50,725 nucleotides of DNA, from positions 1-50,725 of the forward strand of contig NZ_BMLK01000024.1 in assembly GCF_014645195.1 (NCBI RefSeq), given 5' to 3'. The notes under the pieces are model-generated. The model worked only from the letters and a program-made list of their open reading frames with translations, did no database searches and had not been told where the DNA came from. Both the position numbers and the translations under genes were made by a program. Positions 23,822 through 31,944 of this stretch are shown here, piece after piece. This stretch comes from Novosphingobium indicum. GTDB lineage: Bacteria; Pseudomonadota; Alphaproteobacteria; Sphingomonadales; Sphingomonadaceae. Positions within the stretch are counted from its first letter, which is position 1, and the number at the start of each line of letters is the position of its first letter.

Positions 23822-24018
23822 CTCTCCACCCCGAGCCAGTCGGCGCGTATCCGATCCATGCCCGCGGCAACGCCCTCGACGGTCACTGTAGATCCGATGA
23901 AGTCCTCACGGACATCATCGCATTCGACAATCCAGACATCGTCAGCAGATGTAGTCAGGATCATTCCGCGTCTACCGCTGCCTAACGTCCCCGACACGCG
24001 TATTCGACCCGCACTCAC
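23809..24018 (-). CDS. DUF5818-type small protein
   Basis: 69 residues predicted to form a small beta-barrel: GRIRVSGTLGSGRRGMILTTSADDVWIVECD, with VTVEGVAAGMDRIRADWLG near the end. This matches my recollection of the DUF5818 family in sphingomonad mobile elements. A second member with a membrane anchor lies at 46273-46581. Function unknown, although the pattern looks like an OB fold. Confidence 0.7.
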   Translation of the reverse strand: MSAGRIRVSGTLGSGRRGMILTTSADDVWIVECDDVREDFIGSTVTVEGVAAGMDRIRADWLGVESHSS

Positions 24019-24030
24019 AATGCCCCCCGC

Positions 24031-24690
24031 TCAAAAGCGCCAATGGCGCAGCACTTCGCGCACATAGGCCGGCGTCTCGCCATTGCGTGGAACACCGCCG
24101 GCGCGCTCGACGGCACCGGGACCTGCATTGTAGGCGGCAAGGGCCAGATGAACTACCCCGAACTTGTCGAGCATCTGGCGCAAGTATCGCGCCGCACCCA
24201 AGATGTTCGCCTTGGGATCGAAGCGATTTGAAACGCCAAGGTCCCGCGCTGTCCCTGGCATCAATTGGCCCAAACCTGCGGCGCCGGCCTTGCTGATGGC
24301 TAAGGGATTATATCGTGATTCCGTCCATACAAGAGCGTCGAGAAGGCCCCTTGGTAGCGAGTATTGAGCCTCAGCAGCGTAAACATGAGGAAGGTAGCTT
24401 GCCCGACGGAAGCCCGATGGCGCGCTGCCCTCGGACTTTGGATATCGGTAGGGCAGATAGGTTCGACCCGCTTCTGCAGCCGGCGGCTCGGACGAGGCCG
24501 TTGGAGGCTTACTCCAGATGCCATGTTCGACGAGAAGAAATCCATCGGTCCCTTCCGCAACGCGGAAGCCATCGGTCGTCAATTCCGAAGCAACGGTCAT
24601 CTGAGGGGACCCAAGATCCTGCGCGTGAGCGGGGAGGACGAACCCAAATCCTGCCGTTGCCACTGCGGCGAATGCCCATTTCAGTCTCAT
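24031..24690 (-). CDS. Lytic transglycosylase (VirB1-like)
   Basis: 219 residues with a signal peptide (basic start, WAFAAVATAGFGFVLPAHA-QD) and a C-terminal SLT domain (about 110-215). The catalytic Glu lies in LVWTESRYNPLAISKAGAAG, followed by LGQLMPGTA and LALAAYNAGPGAV. Such periplasmic muramidases open peptidoglycan for type IV secretion channels. ATG at 24690 is chosen, since it directly precedes the signal peptide. Divergent from the primase-like gene, with an SOS box between them. Confidence 0.92.
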   Translation of the reverse strand: MRLKWAFAAVATAGFGFVLPAHAQDLGSPQMTVASELTTDGFRVAEGTDGFLLVEHGIWSKPPTASSEPPAAEAGRTYLPYRYPKSEGSAPSGFRRASYLPHVYAAEAQYSLPRGLLDALVWTESRYNPLAISKAGAAGLGQLMPGTARDLGVSNRFDPKANILGAARYLRQMLDKFGVVHLALAAYNAGPGAVERAGGVPRNGETPAYVREVLRHWRF

Positions 24691-24721
24691 TCCCGAATCC
24701 TTTAATGGTCGAATCGAGAAA

Positions 24722-24736
24722 GAACATATATAGAAC
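24722..24736. promoter_or_regulatory. SOS (LexA) box between transglycosylase and primase genes
   Basis: GAAC-ATATATA-GAAC is the reverse-orientation LexA consensus with an AT-only core. It lies 31 bp from the transglycosylase start and 80 bp from the primase start, so it could control both. Confidence 0.72.
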
Positions 24737-24816
24737 ATATGATGTAGGAAAATGAAACCTCAGCGATGCAGAGCGGAGGCTGCGCGGGTGGAGGCACGTT
24801 ACGATGGAGATGCCCC

Positions 24817-25725
24817 ATGCACCAACACCGATCATCCCAATTCCAAGGTCTGCAACTGGAAAACCGCGCGCGCAAGATAGTCGAGCAGCTGGGCGGTGCC
24901 TGGTCGCGTTCGCGCGGAATGTGCTGCTGCCCGGCCCACGACGATCGCACTCCTTCGCTAAGCATCACACTCGGAAAGCGCGCAATTCTTGTTCATTGCT
25001 TTGCCGGCTGCACGAACGAGGCGGTGATAGAAGCCATGGCCGGGCTCGGAATACGAATTGCGGACCTGTTCGATGGCACGAGTGGTCCGATCGTGGCCGA
25101 ACCGCGCGAGGAAGTCGCCAATCGCAATGCGCTGAGGCTCTGGCGTGAGGCATCGACCATCGCTGGCAGCCCCGCCGAGAAGTACCTCGTGTCCAGAGGC
25201 ATCACGATTTCTTCGCCGGAGCTGCGTTTCCACCCGCATATGCCGCTGGGGCCAAAGGGTGCTGTCCGGTTTCTACCCGCGATGGTGGCGGCCGTGCGCA
25301 ATGATGCAGGAATTCTGGCGCTGCACCGCTCCTTCCTTGACCTCGACAAAACCAGCTTGGCTTCTTTCGATCAGCCCAGGCGTGCGTTAGGCAGCCCCGG
25401 TTCTGGGGCGGTGCGTTTCGCGTACCCGAATGGGGGACGCCTTGGCCTCGCAGAGGGAAACGAAACGGCCCTCTCAGCGATGCAAATGTTCAAGGTTCCC
25501 TGCTGGGCGACGCTAGGAAACGAACGCTTCGGCTTGGCCACAATCCCGGAATCGGTGCACCAGCTGTATCTCTTTGTCGACAATGATGCGGGCGGGCACC
25601 TTGCTGAAGAGCGTGCGCGAGAGGCCTACGCTTGTGAAGGGCGGCTGATTGTCACCAGGCGTCCGGAGCTAACCGGCGACGACTGGAATGATGTGCTCAT
25701 GCGCTCAGTCCGAGCTACGGTCTGA
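24817..25725 (+). CDS. Toprim-domain primase-like protein
   Basis: 302 residues. A zinc-finger-like N-terminus (CCCPAHDDRTPSLSIT, then VHCFAGC) resembles CHC2 primase modules, and the C-terminal Toprim fold shows the catalytic Glu in LGLAEGNETALSA and the DxD in LYLFVDNDAGG. It probably primes synthesis of the transferred or replicating element strand. ATG at 24817 is chosen because GGAGA precedes it at the right distance; the frame reaches 24766. About 100 bases with no gene separate it from the next ORF. Confidence 0.85.
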   Translation: MHQHRSSQFQGLQLENRARKIVEQLGGAWSRSRGMCCCPAHDDRTPSLSITLGKRAILVHCFAGCTNEAVIEAMAGLGIRIADLFDGTSGPIVAEPREEVANRNALRLWREASTIAGSPAEKYLVSRGITISSPELRFHPHMPLGPKGAVRFLPAMVAAVRNDAGILALHRSFLDLDKTSLASFDQPRRALGSPGSGAVRFAYPNGGRLGLAEGNETALSAMQMFKVPCWATLGNERFGLATIPESVHQLYLFVDNDAGGHLAEERAREAYACEGRLIVTRRPELTGDDWNDVLMRSVRATV

Positions 25726-25828
25726 ATGTCGGTGAGAGGAAAGCGGGCTTGGGGCCTTGTGAGGCCCCCGGGCGGATCCATCCGAACGGACACCCGGACA
25801 AACCCCGGGCCTCTTCAGGAGGTCTCTC

Positions 25829-28800
25829 ATGTCACACGCAAATACCGCTTTCGCATTCTCCGATCCCGCCGAGCCGCAAGTGCTGGCAGCCGCGAGGGCG
25901 CTGGCCGCGCGGCTCGCTGCAGATCAAGCGATTTCACGGCTCACTGTGAATGCAACAATGGCCGATCACTTCGACGGTAGCGACGCCGAAGGACGCTGGT
26001 CCGTACGCGATGCCCATGCCGCACTTGAATTGGCGCAGGTGTTGTTCCTGGCGCAGGCAACTGAATTCTCACCTGCAATGTCTTCCAGCTTCGCCGATGA
26101 GGCATTCACGCACCTCGAACGTCTGGTCCCGACCCAGTCCAACCGGAGCGATGAGCAGATCGAGTGGCAACAATTCGCGACGCCGCCCCGTCTGGCCTGG
26201 ATGGCTGCAAAGGCATGCGCGATTTCTGCCGCTGAACTGGTTCTCGAGCCGTCGGCCGGGACCGGGATGCTGGGCGTATGGGCAGCAAAGGCAACTGCGC
26301 GTCTTGCTCTCAACGAGATTTCGCCGCTGCGCCGCGAATGCCTAGGCGTTGTGTTTCCGGAGGCGACAGTCACGGGGTTTGACGGGGAACTGATCGACGA
26401 ACTTCTCACGCCCGACGTGGGTCCGAGCGTGGTGCTGATGAACCCGCCATATTCACACGGTATCGAGAGGGGCCACGATAGCCGCACTGGCGACCGGCAC
26501 TTACGTTCTGCCTGGAAGCGCCTCCTGCCCGGTGGCCGCCTGGTCGCAGTGATGCCCGAATGGTTCGAGCTTCCGAAATTCCTCGCCGGGATCGCTGGTC
26601 CCCTCTCGTTGCGCCTCAACGCGACGATCGAGCGCGGTTTCATCAAGCAGGGCACCTCAATCTCAACCCGGCTCCTGATTCTCGACAAGGCTGAGGATGG
26701 TACCAGCCCGATCATCGCCCAGCCGGCAAACTTTGCCGAGCTTCATCTGCTGATCGATATGCTCCCTGACCGGGTAAGCCTGCCCGCGGGACCCAGCATC
26801 GGCATCAAGCCAGCATTGCCGCTTCGGCTGGTTGCGAACAAGACGAAACCAGTTCCACTTAAGGTCCATCCAACCGATGCGGCGCCGTCGATCCTGCCGC
26901 TTGATTTTACTCCGCTCGAAGCACCTGCGCCGATCGAAAGCCAGGTTGGGCATTATTTGCCCTACCGGCCGAGCCGGATCTCGATTGCAGATGCTGTCCC
27001 GCATCCGACCCCCCTAGTCGAATCCGTTGCGATGGGTTCGATAACCGCACCCGTGCCCGAAGTGGTGCCTCAGCTTCCGTCGAGCCTCATTGCTGGGGGC
27101 GCCCTATCCGCTGCGCAGGCCGAGACCCTGATCTATGCCGCAAGCGCGCATGCCCGCGATCTGCCGGGACGGTTTGAGCCCGACGACAAGGGCTGCGCCT
27201 TGAAGGCGAGCGCCGAGGGGCACGCCTACCGCATGGGCTACTTTCTTGGTGACGGAACTGGTGCAGGGAAAGGACGGCAGGTCGCTTCCGTCATCCTCGA
27301 TCGGTGGGTGAGGGGCGAACGGCGCCACATCTGGATTTCCAAGAACGAAGCTTTGCTCGAAGATGCCCGCCGCGACTGGAGCGCGCTCGGCGGCCTTCCC
27401 ATCGACGTCCAGCCCCTTGGCCAATGGAAGCTCGGTGTCCCGATCGGGATGCGCGAGGGCATACTCTTCGTGACTTATCCGACACTCCGTTCGGGTCGAA
27501 GCGACGCGACCCGCCTCGATCAGATTCTCGAATGGGCAGGGGAGGACTTCGACGGGCTCATCGTCTTCGACGAAGCCCATGCGATGGCCAACGCCGCAGG
27601 CGGGGAGGGCTCACGTGGTAAGGTCAAAGGATCGGAACAGGGCATTGCCGGTGTTCGCATCCAGAATCTGTTGCCGCGCGCTCGCGTGCTCTACGCATCG
27701 GCGACCGGGGCATCCGACGTCAATAATCTCGCCTATGCCACCCGTCTTGGCCTGTGGGGTCCCGAGACGGCTTTTGCCAATCGTGAAGCCTTCGTCGCAG
27801 ACATCCGCGATGGCGGTATCGCTGCAATGGAACTGGTCGCGCGCGATCTGAAGGCACTCGGACTGTACGCGGCGAGGGCACTTTCATTCGCCGGAGTTGA
27901 GTACGAGATTCTCGAGCATTGCCTGACCCCCGACCAGGTAGCGGTTTATGACGCCTATGCAGACGCCTGGGCAATCATTCATGCCAACCTGCGCGAAGCA
28001 CTCGAGGCAACCCGGATCGTCGACACTGACAGTGGCGATACCCTGAATTCAGGTGCCAAATCGGCTGCGCTTTCGGTGTTTGAAGGCACCAAGCAGCGCT
28101 TCTTCGCGCAGCTCCTTCTATCGATGAAGCTGCCGAGCCTGCTGCCTGCGATTGATACGGCACTTGCCGACGGCAACGCTGTTGTAGTGCAACTCGTCTC
28201 GACCGCCGAAGCCATGCTCAACCGCCGCCTCGCCGATCTCTCCGATGCGGAACGTGAAGCACTCGAAATCGATCTCTCCCCCCGCGAATACGTGGTCGAT
28301 TACCTCACCAAATGCTTTCCGGTGCGGTTGATGGCCGTGTTTACGGACGAGAATGGCAATGCCCGGTCCGAACCGATGAGTGACGAGAACGGTGCTCCTG
28401 TTCTCTGTCGTTCGGCGCTTGCCGCGCGCGATCGCATGATCGAGCAGCTCTGTGCCTTGCCGCCGATCGCAACGGCGCTCGATGCAATCATCGAACGGTT
28501 CGGTGTCGATCAGGTCGCCGAAGTCACCGGCCGGACCCGCCGCCTGATCGTCGGACGCGATGGACGCCAGGTGCTCCAGTCGCGCTCTCCGCGCGCCAAT
28601 GTCGCCGAGACGCGAGATTTTATGGACGGGACAAAGCGAATTCTGGTTTTCTCCGATGCCGGTGGCACTGGCCGCAGTTATCATGCCGACCTTGCGGCAA
28701 AGAACCAGATGCGCCGGGTCCACTTTCTGCTTGAGCCGGGCTGGCGGGCCGATGCCGCAATTCAGGGCCTTGGCCGTACCAACCGCACCAATCAGGCGTC

Positions 28801-30061
28801 GGCCCCGCTGTTCCGCCCGGTGACCACCGATGTGCGTGGCGAACGTCGGTTTATATCGACCATTGCACGTCGGCTCGACAGCCTCGGGGCACTGACCCGA
28901 GGGCAGCGCCAGACAGGTGGGCAGAACCTCTTCGATCCTGCCGACAATCTCGAGAGCACCTACGCCAAGGAGGCGCTTCATCGCTGGTTCGGCCTGTTGT
29001 TCGCAGGCAAGCTGGAAGCCGTTACGCTTTCTCGGTTTGAGGAATTGAGCGGGCTCAGGGTCGAAGGGCCCGACGGCGAAATGGTCGATGACCTGCCAAC
29101 AATCCAGCGCTGGCTCAATCGCATCCTCGCGTTGCCTATTGCTCTGCAAAACGGGATATTTGACGAGTTTCTCGGCCTCGTCGAAGCGCGGATCGATGCA
29201 GCACGCCAGGCCGGCACGCTCGACATAGGGGTCGAGACCATTGCGGTCGAGCATTTCGAGGTGCTGACCGATACGCTACTGCGCACAGATGCGCTGTCAG
29301 GTGCGACTACGCATCTCCTGGAACTAGAGATCGCCCGCGCGTTCAAGCCTTTGCGTCTCGAACGGCTCGAGGAACTCTACGGCTTTTCAGGTGCGCGTCA
29401 GCAACTTCTGCGTAATGCGCGCTCAGGCCGGATCGGGCTGCTTGTCCCGACGCGTAGTCTGCTCACCGACGAAGGTATGCGTGTGGCCCGCTTCGAGCTT
29501 GTCCGTCCCTTGAAGAATGGGCACATCACCGCCGATCAACTCGAGGAGAGCAACTGGGAAACGGTGGATCCAACCGAATTTCGCCGCCTGTGGCAGGTGG
29601 AGGTCGATGACGCCGCCTCAAATCACAAGCGCGAGCGCCTGCATCTTGCAACCGGCCTACTGCTTCCGGTGTGGGACAAACTACCTTCCGACTATGTTCG
29701 GGTCAGCCGGATCTCGGCGCGAGACGGACGCTCGCTGTTAGGCCGGGAGGTTCCGCTCCATTGCGTGCCCGAACTGTGCCAGGCGCTTGGGCTTGAAGAC
29801 GAACATGCCTTTTCGGCAGAGCAAATCGTTGATGCGGTGCTCGGCACAGGACGTCCGATGCAAATCAAAAGCCGCGAAGCGCTTACGCTCAAGCGCAGCC
29901 TCGTCAATGGCGCGAAGCGGCTCGAACTGGCTGGTTGGTCGGCGTCGCGCCTCGACTGGTACAAGGCACATGGGTGCTTCACCGAGATCATCCGCTATCA
30001 GACGCGACTTTTTGTCCCGACGACGAGCGCGGTGGCAGTCTTGGCGGGACTTGTCGGATAA
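25829..30061 (+). CDS. Strawberry-notch-type methylase-helicase fusion
   Basis: 1410 residues. The N-terminal methyltransferase-like domain (about 110-260) has motif I VLEPSAGTGM (138-147) and catalytic motif IV NPPY (205-208), the pattern of N6-adenine DNA methylases. A long linker leads to the helicase: Walker A GDGTGAGKG (~475), DEAH (~582) and the strawberry-notch C-terminal motor with LGRTNRTNQ (~980). The last 350 residues are uncharacterised. Bacterial members occur on alphaproteobacterial plasmids and ICEs, and their role is unproven. AGGAGGT lies before the ATG. A DNA-processing or anti-defence role in transfer is inferred from the neighbouring primase, ParB and ArdC genes. Confidence 0.9.
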   Translation: MSHANTAFAFSDPAEPQVLAAARALAARLAADQAISRLTVNATMADHFDGSDAEGRWSVRDAHAALELAQVLFLAQATEFSPAMSSSFADEAFTHLERLVPTQSNRSDEQIEWQQFATPPRLAWMAAKACAISAAELVLEPSAGTGMLGVWAAKATARLALNEISPLRRECLGVVFPEATVTGFDGELIDELLTPDVGPSVVLMNPPYSHGIERGHDSRTGDRHLRSAWKRLLPGGRLVAVMPEWFELPKFLAGIAGPLSLRLNATIERGFIKQGTSISTRLLILDKAEDGTSPIIAQPANFAELHLLIDMLPDRVSLPAGPSIGIKPALPLRLVANKTKPVPLKVHPTDAAPSILPLDFTPLEAPAPIESQVGHYLPYRPSRISIADAVPHPTPLVESVAMGSITAPVPEVVPQLPSSLIAGGALSAAQAETLIYAASAHARDLPGRFEPDDKGCALKASAEGHAYRMGYFLGDGTGAGKGRQVASVILDRWVRGERRHIWISKNEALLEDARRDWSALGGLPIDVQPLGQWKLGVPIGMREGILFVTYPTLRSGRSDATRLDQILEWAGEDFDGLIVFDEAHAMANAAGGEGSRGKVKGSEQGIAGVRIQNLLPRARVLYASATGASDVNNLAYATRLGLWGPETAFANREAFVADIRDGGIAAMELVARDLKALGLYAARALSFAGVEYEILEHCLTPDQVAVYDAYADAWAIIHANLREALEATRIVDTDSGDTLNSGAKSAALSVFEGTKQRFFAQLLLSMKLPSLLPAIDTALADGNAVVVQLVSTAEAMLNRRLADLSDAEREALEIDLSPREYVVDYLTKCFPVRLMAVFTDENGNARSEPMSDENGAPVLCRSALAARDRMIEQLCALPPIATALDAIIERFGVDQVAEVTGRTRRLIVGRDGRQVLQSRSPRANVAETRDFMDGTKRILVFSDAGGTGRSYHADLAAKNQMRRVHFLLEPGWRADAAIQGLGRTNRTNQASAPLFRPVTTDVRGERRFISTIARRLDSLGALTRGQRQTGGQNLFDPADNLESTYAKEALHRWFGLLFAGKLEAVTLSRFEELSGLRVEGPDGEMVDDLPTIQRWLNRILALPIALQNGIFDEFLGLVEARIDAARQAGTLDIGVETIAVEHFEVLTDTLLRTDALSGATTHLLELEIARAFKPLRLERLEELYGFSGARQQLLRNARSGRIGLLVPTRSLLTDEGMRVARFELVRPLKNGHITADQLEESNWETVDPTEFRRLWQVEVDDAASNHKRERLHLATGLLLPVWDKLPSDYVRVSRISARDGRSLLGREVPLHCVPELCQALGLEDEHAFSAEQIVDAVLGTGRPMQIKSREALTLKRSLVNGAKRLELAGWSASRLDWYKAHGCFTEIIRYQTRLFVPTTSAVAVLAGLVG

Positions 30062-30074
30062 GGCAATCCAATAT

Positions 30075-30086
30075 TGCCAATTGGCA
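30075..30086. promoter_or_regulatory. Palindromic operator of the RES/Xre operon
   Basis: TGCCAATTGGCA is a perfect 12-bp palindrome. Further half-sites GGCAA (30062-30066) and TGCCA (30104-30108) lie on either side in the 61-bp gap before the antitoxin. This suits autoregulation by the antitoxin. Confidence 0.55.
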
Positions 30087-30122
30087 TTCAAAGTTATATA
30101 TGATGCCATATGGAGAATGCTC

Positions 30123-30536
30123 ATGTTGGCACTGCAACCCGTTGATACCGTCCCCCATGCCTTCCGGCCCGATCCTGTAACCCAGGAGGAAGCAGCGGCG
30201 ATGTTCCGCGCCGTTCTGAACCTGTTTGGGAAATGGGGAGTAACGGACGAACAGGCAGCGACTCTGCTCGACATGCCGGTTCGCTCCTACCGGCGGTGGA
30301 AGGCTGAGGGTGCGGGCCGTGTCTCGCGCGATGGTGCGGCGCGGCTCTCCAACCTGATGGGTATCCACAAGGCGCTGAGGATCATCTTTTCCGAAGCCCA
30401 ACGTGGCTACGCCTGGATCAAGGCAGGTAACGCCGCCTTTGCCGGATTGAGTGCGCTCGACGTCATGCTTGGCGGCGAGCTGACCGACATCATGCGGGTG
30501 CGTCGCTATCTTGATGCCGAACGTGGTGCCTGGTGA
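30123..30536 (+). CDS. Xre/MbcA-ParS-type antitoxin
   Basis: 137 residues. The helix-turn-helix part (20-85) includes EQAATLLDMPVRSYRRWKAE, and the C-terminal DUF2384 part has AFAGLSALDVMLGGELTDIMRVRRYL. These antitoxins bind RES toxins and repress their own promoter. The ATG at 30123 follows GGAGA at a good distance; 30117 is an alternative. It overlaps the toxin start by four bases. Confidence 0.92.
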   Translation: MLALQPVDTVPHAFRPDPVTQEEAAAMFRAVLNLFGKWGVTDEQAATLLDMPVRSYRRWKAEGAGRVSRDGAARLSNLMGIHKALRIIFSEAQRGYAWIKAGNAAFAGLSALDVMLGGELTDIMRVRRYLDAERGAW

Positions 30537-31252
30537 TTGATTCCGAGGCGATTCCGGTTGCCCAGGTCGAGTGGAAAGGTGCTGTACGGATTATCCGCAG
30601 TGCCTTTCCACCGATCGACCTGTTCGAAGATATCGCGGACCCTGCAGATTGGCCACTGCTGATCTCTGCCGAGCAAAAAACCAATCCTCGCATCATGGCG
30701 ACGATCGGCAATCTCGATCTGGTTCCTGCTGACCGCCGGGTAGGGGGCAACGGCGCATCGTATCTGATGGCCCCGTTCACGCATGTCAGCACTGACCGAC
30801 CAAGTCGCTTCACCGATGGGACCTACGGCGTCCTATACGCGGGGGATGCATTCGAAACTGCGCTGTTCGAAACAATCCATCACCATGCCCGCTTCATGGC
30901 TCGCACTGTAGAAGCGCCAGGCTGGACCTCAGAGTTCCGTGAGATTATCCTTTCGGTAAGCGCTGATCTTCACGATCTCAGGAGCCTTGCGACAGGCGAT
31001 CCCGCGCTAGATCCCGACAACTATGCTGCATCGCAAGCCCTCGCTGTTGAACTCAAAGGGGGCGGGGCCGAAGGTCTTGTCTATCCGAGCATCCGGCATC
31101 CGGGTGGTGAATGTGTCGGCTTGTTCTACCCGGATTGTGCATCCGACCCCACTCAGGGACGTCACCTCGACTACCACTGGGACGGAATGGGTGTCGATCT
31201 GGTTCGAGACGCTGGTACAGGGGCAGTGTTTCGGGTGGTGGGTTCTGCTTAA
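30533..31252 (+). CDS. RES-domain toxin (NAD+ phosphorylase type)
   Basis: 239 residues. The RES fold shows SRFTDGTYGVLYAGDAFETALFET with the expected Arg, Tyr and Glu, and a final SIRHPGGECVGLF. Characterised RES toxins degrade NAD+ by phosphorolysis or hydrolysis. It starts within the antitoxin stop, giving fixed stoichiometry. On a mobile element it would stabilise inheritance and may also arrest infected cells. Confidence 0.92.
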   Translation: MIDSEAIPVAQVEWKGAVRIIRSAFPPIDLFEDIADPADWPLLISAEQKTNPRIMATIGNLDLVPADRRVGGNGASYLMAPFTHVSTDRPSRFTDGTYGVLYAGDAFETALFETIHHHARFMARTVEAPGWTSEFREIILSVSADLHDLRSLATGDPALDPDNYAASQALAVELKGGGAEGLVYPSIRHPGGECVGLFYPDCASDPTQGRHLDYHWDGMGVDLVRDAGTGAVFRVVGSA

Positions 31253-31291
31253 GCGAAAGATCCACGGCACGCATGCCAAAAGGCAATCCAG

Positions 31292-31816
31292 CTATGAAAC
31301 GACATCCGCCCAACTTAATTTCAACGAGGTGCCCTTCACCTTCGGCAGGGCTTTTCGGTCGATCAGCTTGCTCTGCACCTCAAAGTCAGAATCAATCTTC
31401 ACGATCAGGACCTTGCTAAAGTTGCGCTTGAGATTGAGCGTAATTGTGTCGTTGCTCTTGAAGGGCGTAATCGTCTTCACTTCAACGAAGTGATTGCCAA
31501 TTTTGCCGTCCGACCCTTGTGCGTAATTCCGGTGCAGTTTGAGCCCGTGAGTGATGGCCCCATAGAGTTCACCGAGATCGCCATACACCTGAAGGTGGCT
31601 GCCCGTGAGCTCGTAATAGTTCTGCGCAACAGCGAGCAAGTCTTGAAATATCGGAACCAGATCGACGTCGACGTTCGGGAACCGGGCTTCGAACTCCAAA
31701 CGCGCCAGATGTGTGTTGATCTCAGTCCAGGTAATCCATTCACCATCGTCGTAAATGGCGTTGTCTTCGTTCCACATGTCTGTTGGGCCGTGCATCATAT
31801 TGGCGTGACATGCCAT
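31292..31816 (-). CDS. Conserved protein with an EVK motif (DUF6998-like)
   Basis: 174 residues. LAVAQNYYELTGSHLQVYGD, then AQGSDGKIGNHFVEVKTITP and a strand-rich end resemble what I recall as DUF6998. The Asp...GluValLys arrangement recalls PD-(D/E)XK nucleases, but the required acidic residue upstream is not clear. It is convergent with the RES toxin and lies in the opposite direction to the genes around it, so it may be cargo. Base composition is more AT-rich than its neighbours. Start could be 31816 or one of the following Met codons. Confidence 0.65.
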   Translation of the reverse strand: MACHANMMHGPTDMWNEDNAIYDDGEWITWTEINTHLARLEFEARFPNVDVDLVPIFQDLLAVAQNYYELTGSHLQVYGDLGELYGAITHGLKLHRNYAQGSDGKIGNHFVEVKTITPFKSNDTITLNLKRNFSKVLIVKIDSDFEVQSKLIDRKALPKVKGTSLKLSWADVVS

Positions 31817-31944
31817 ATTACCAGTAAATGACTGGTTTCCCTATCAACGACTGCGCCCATAGAAGAGGAAAGGAAGCTTGCTTCTGACTGAGCCGAAGGA
31901 GCGTCGATGGTCGATGCTTGTGCTCGCAATCAGGAGTAAGTCCC

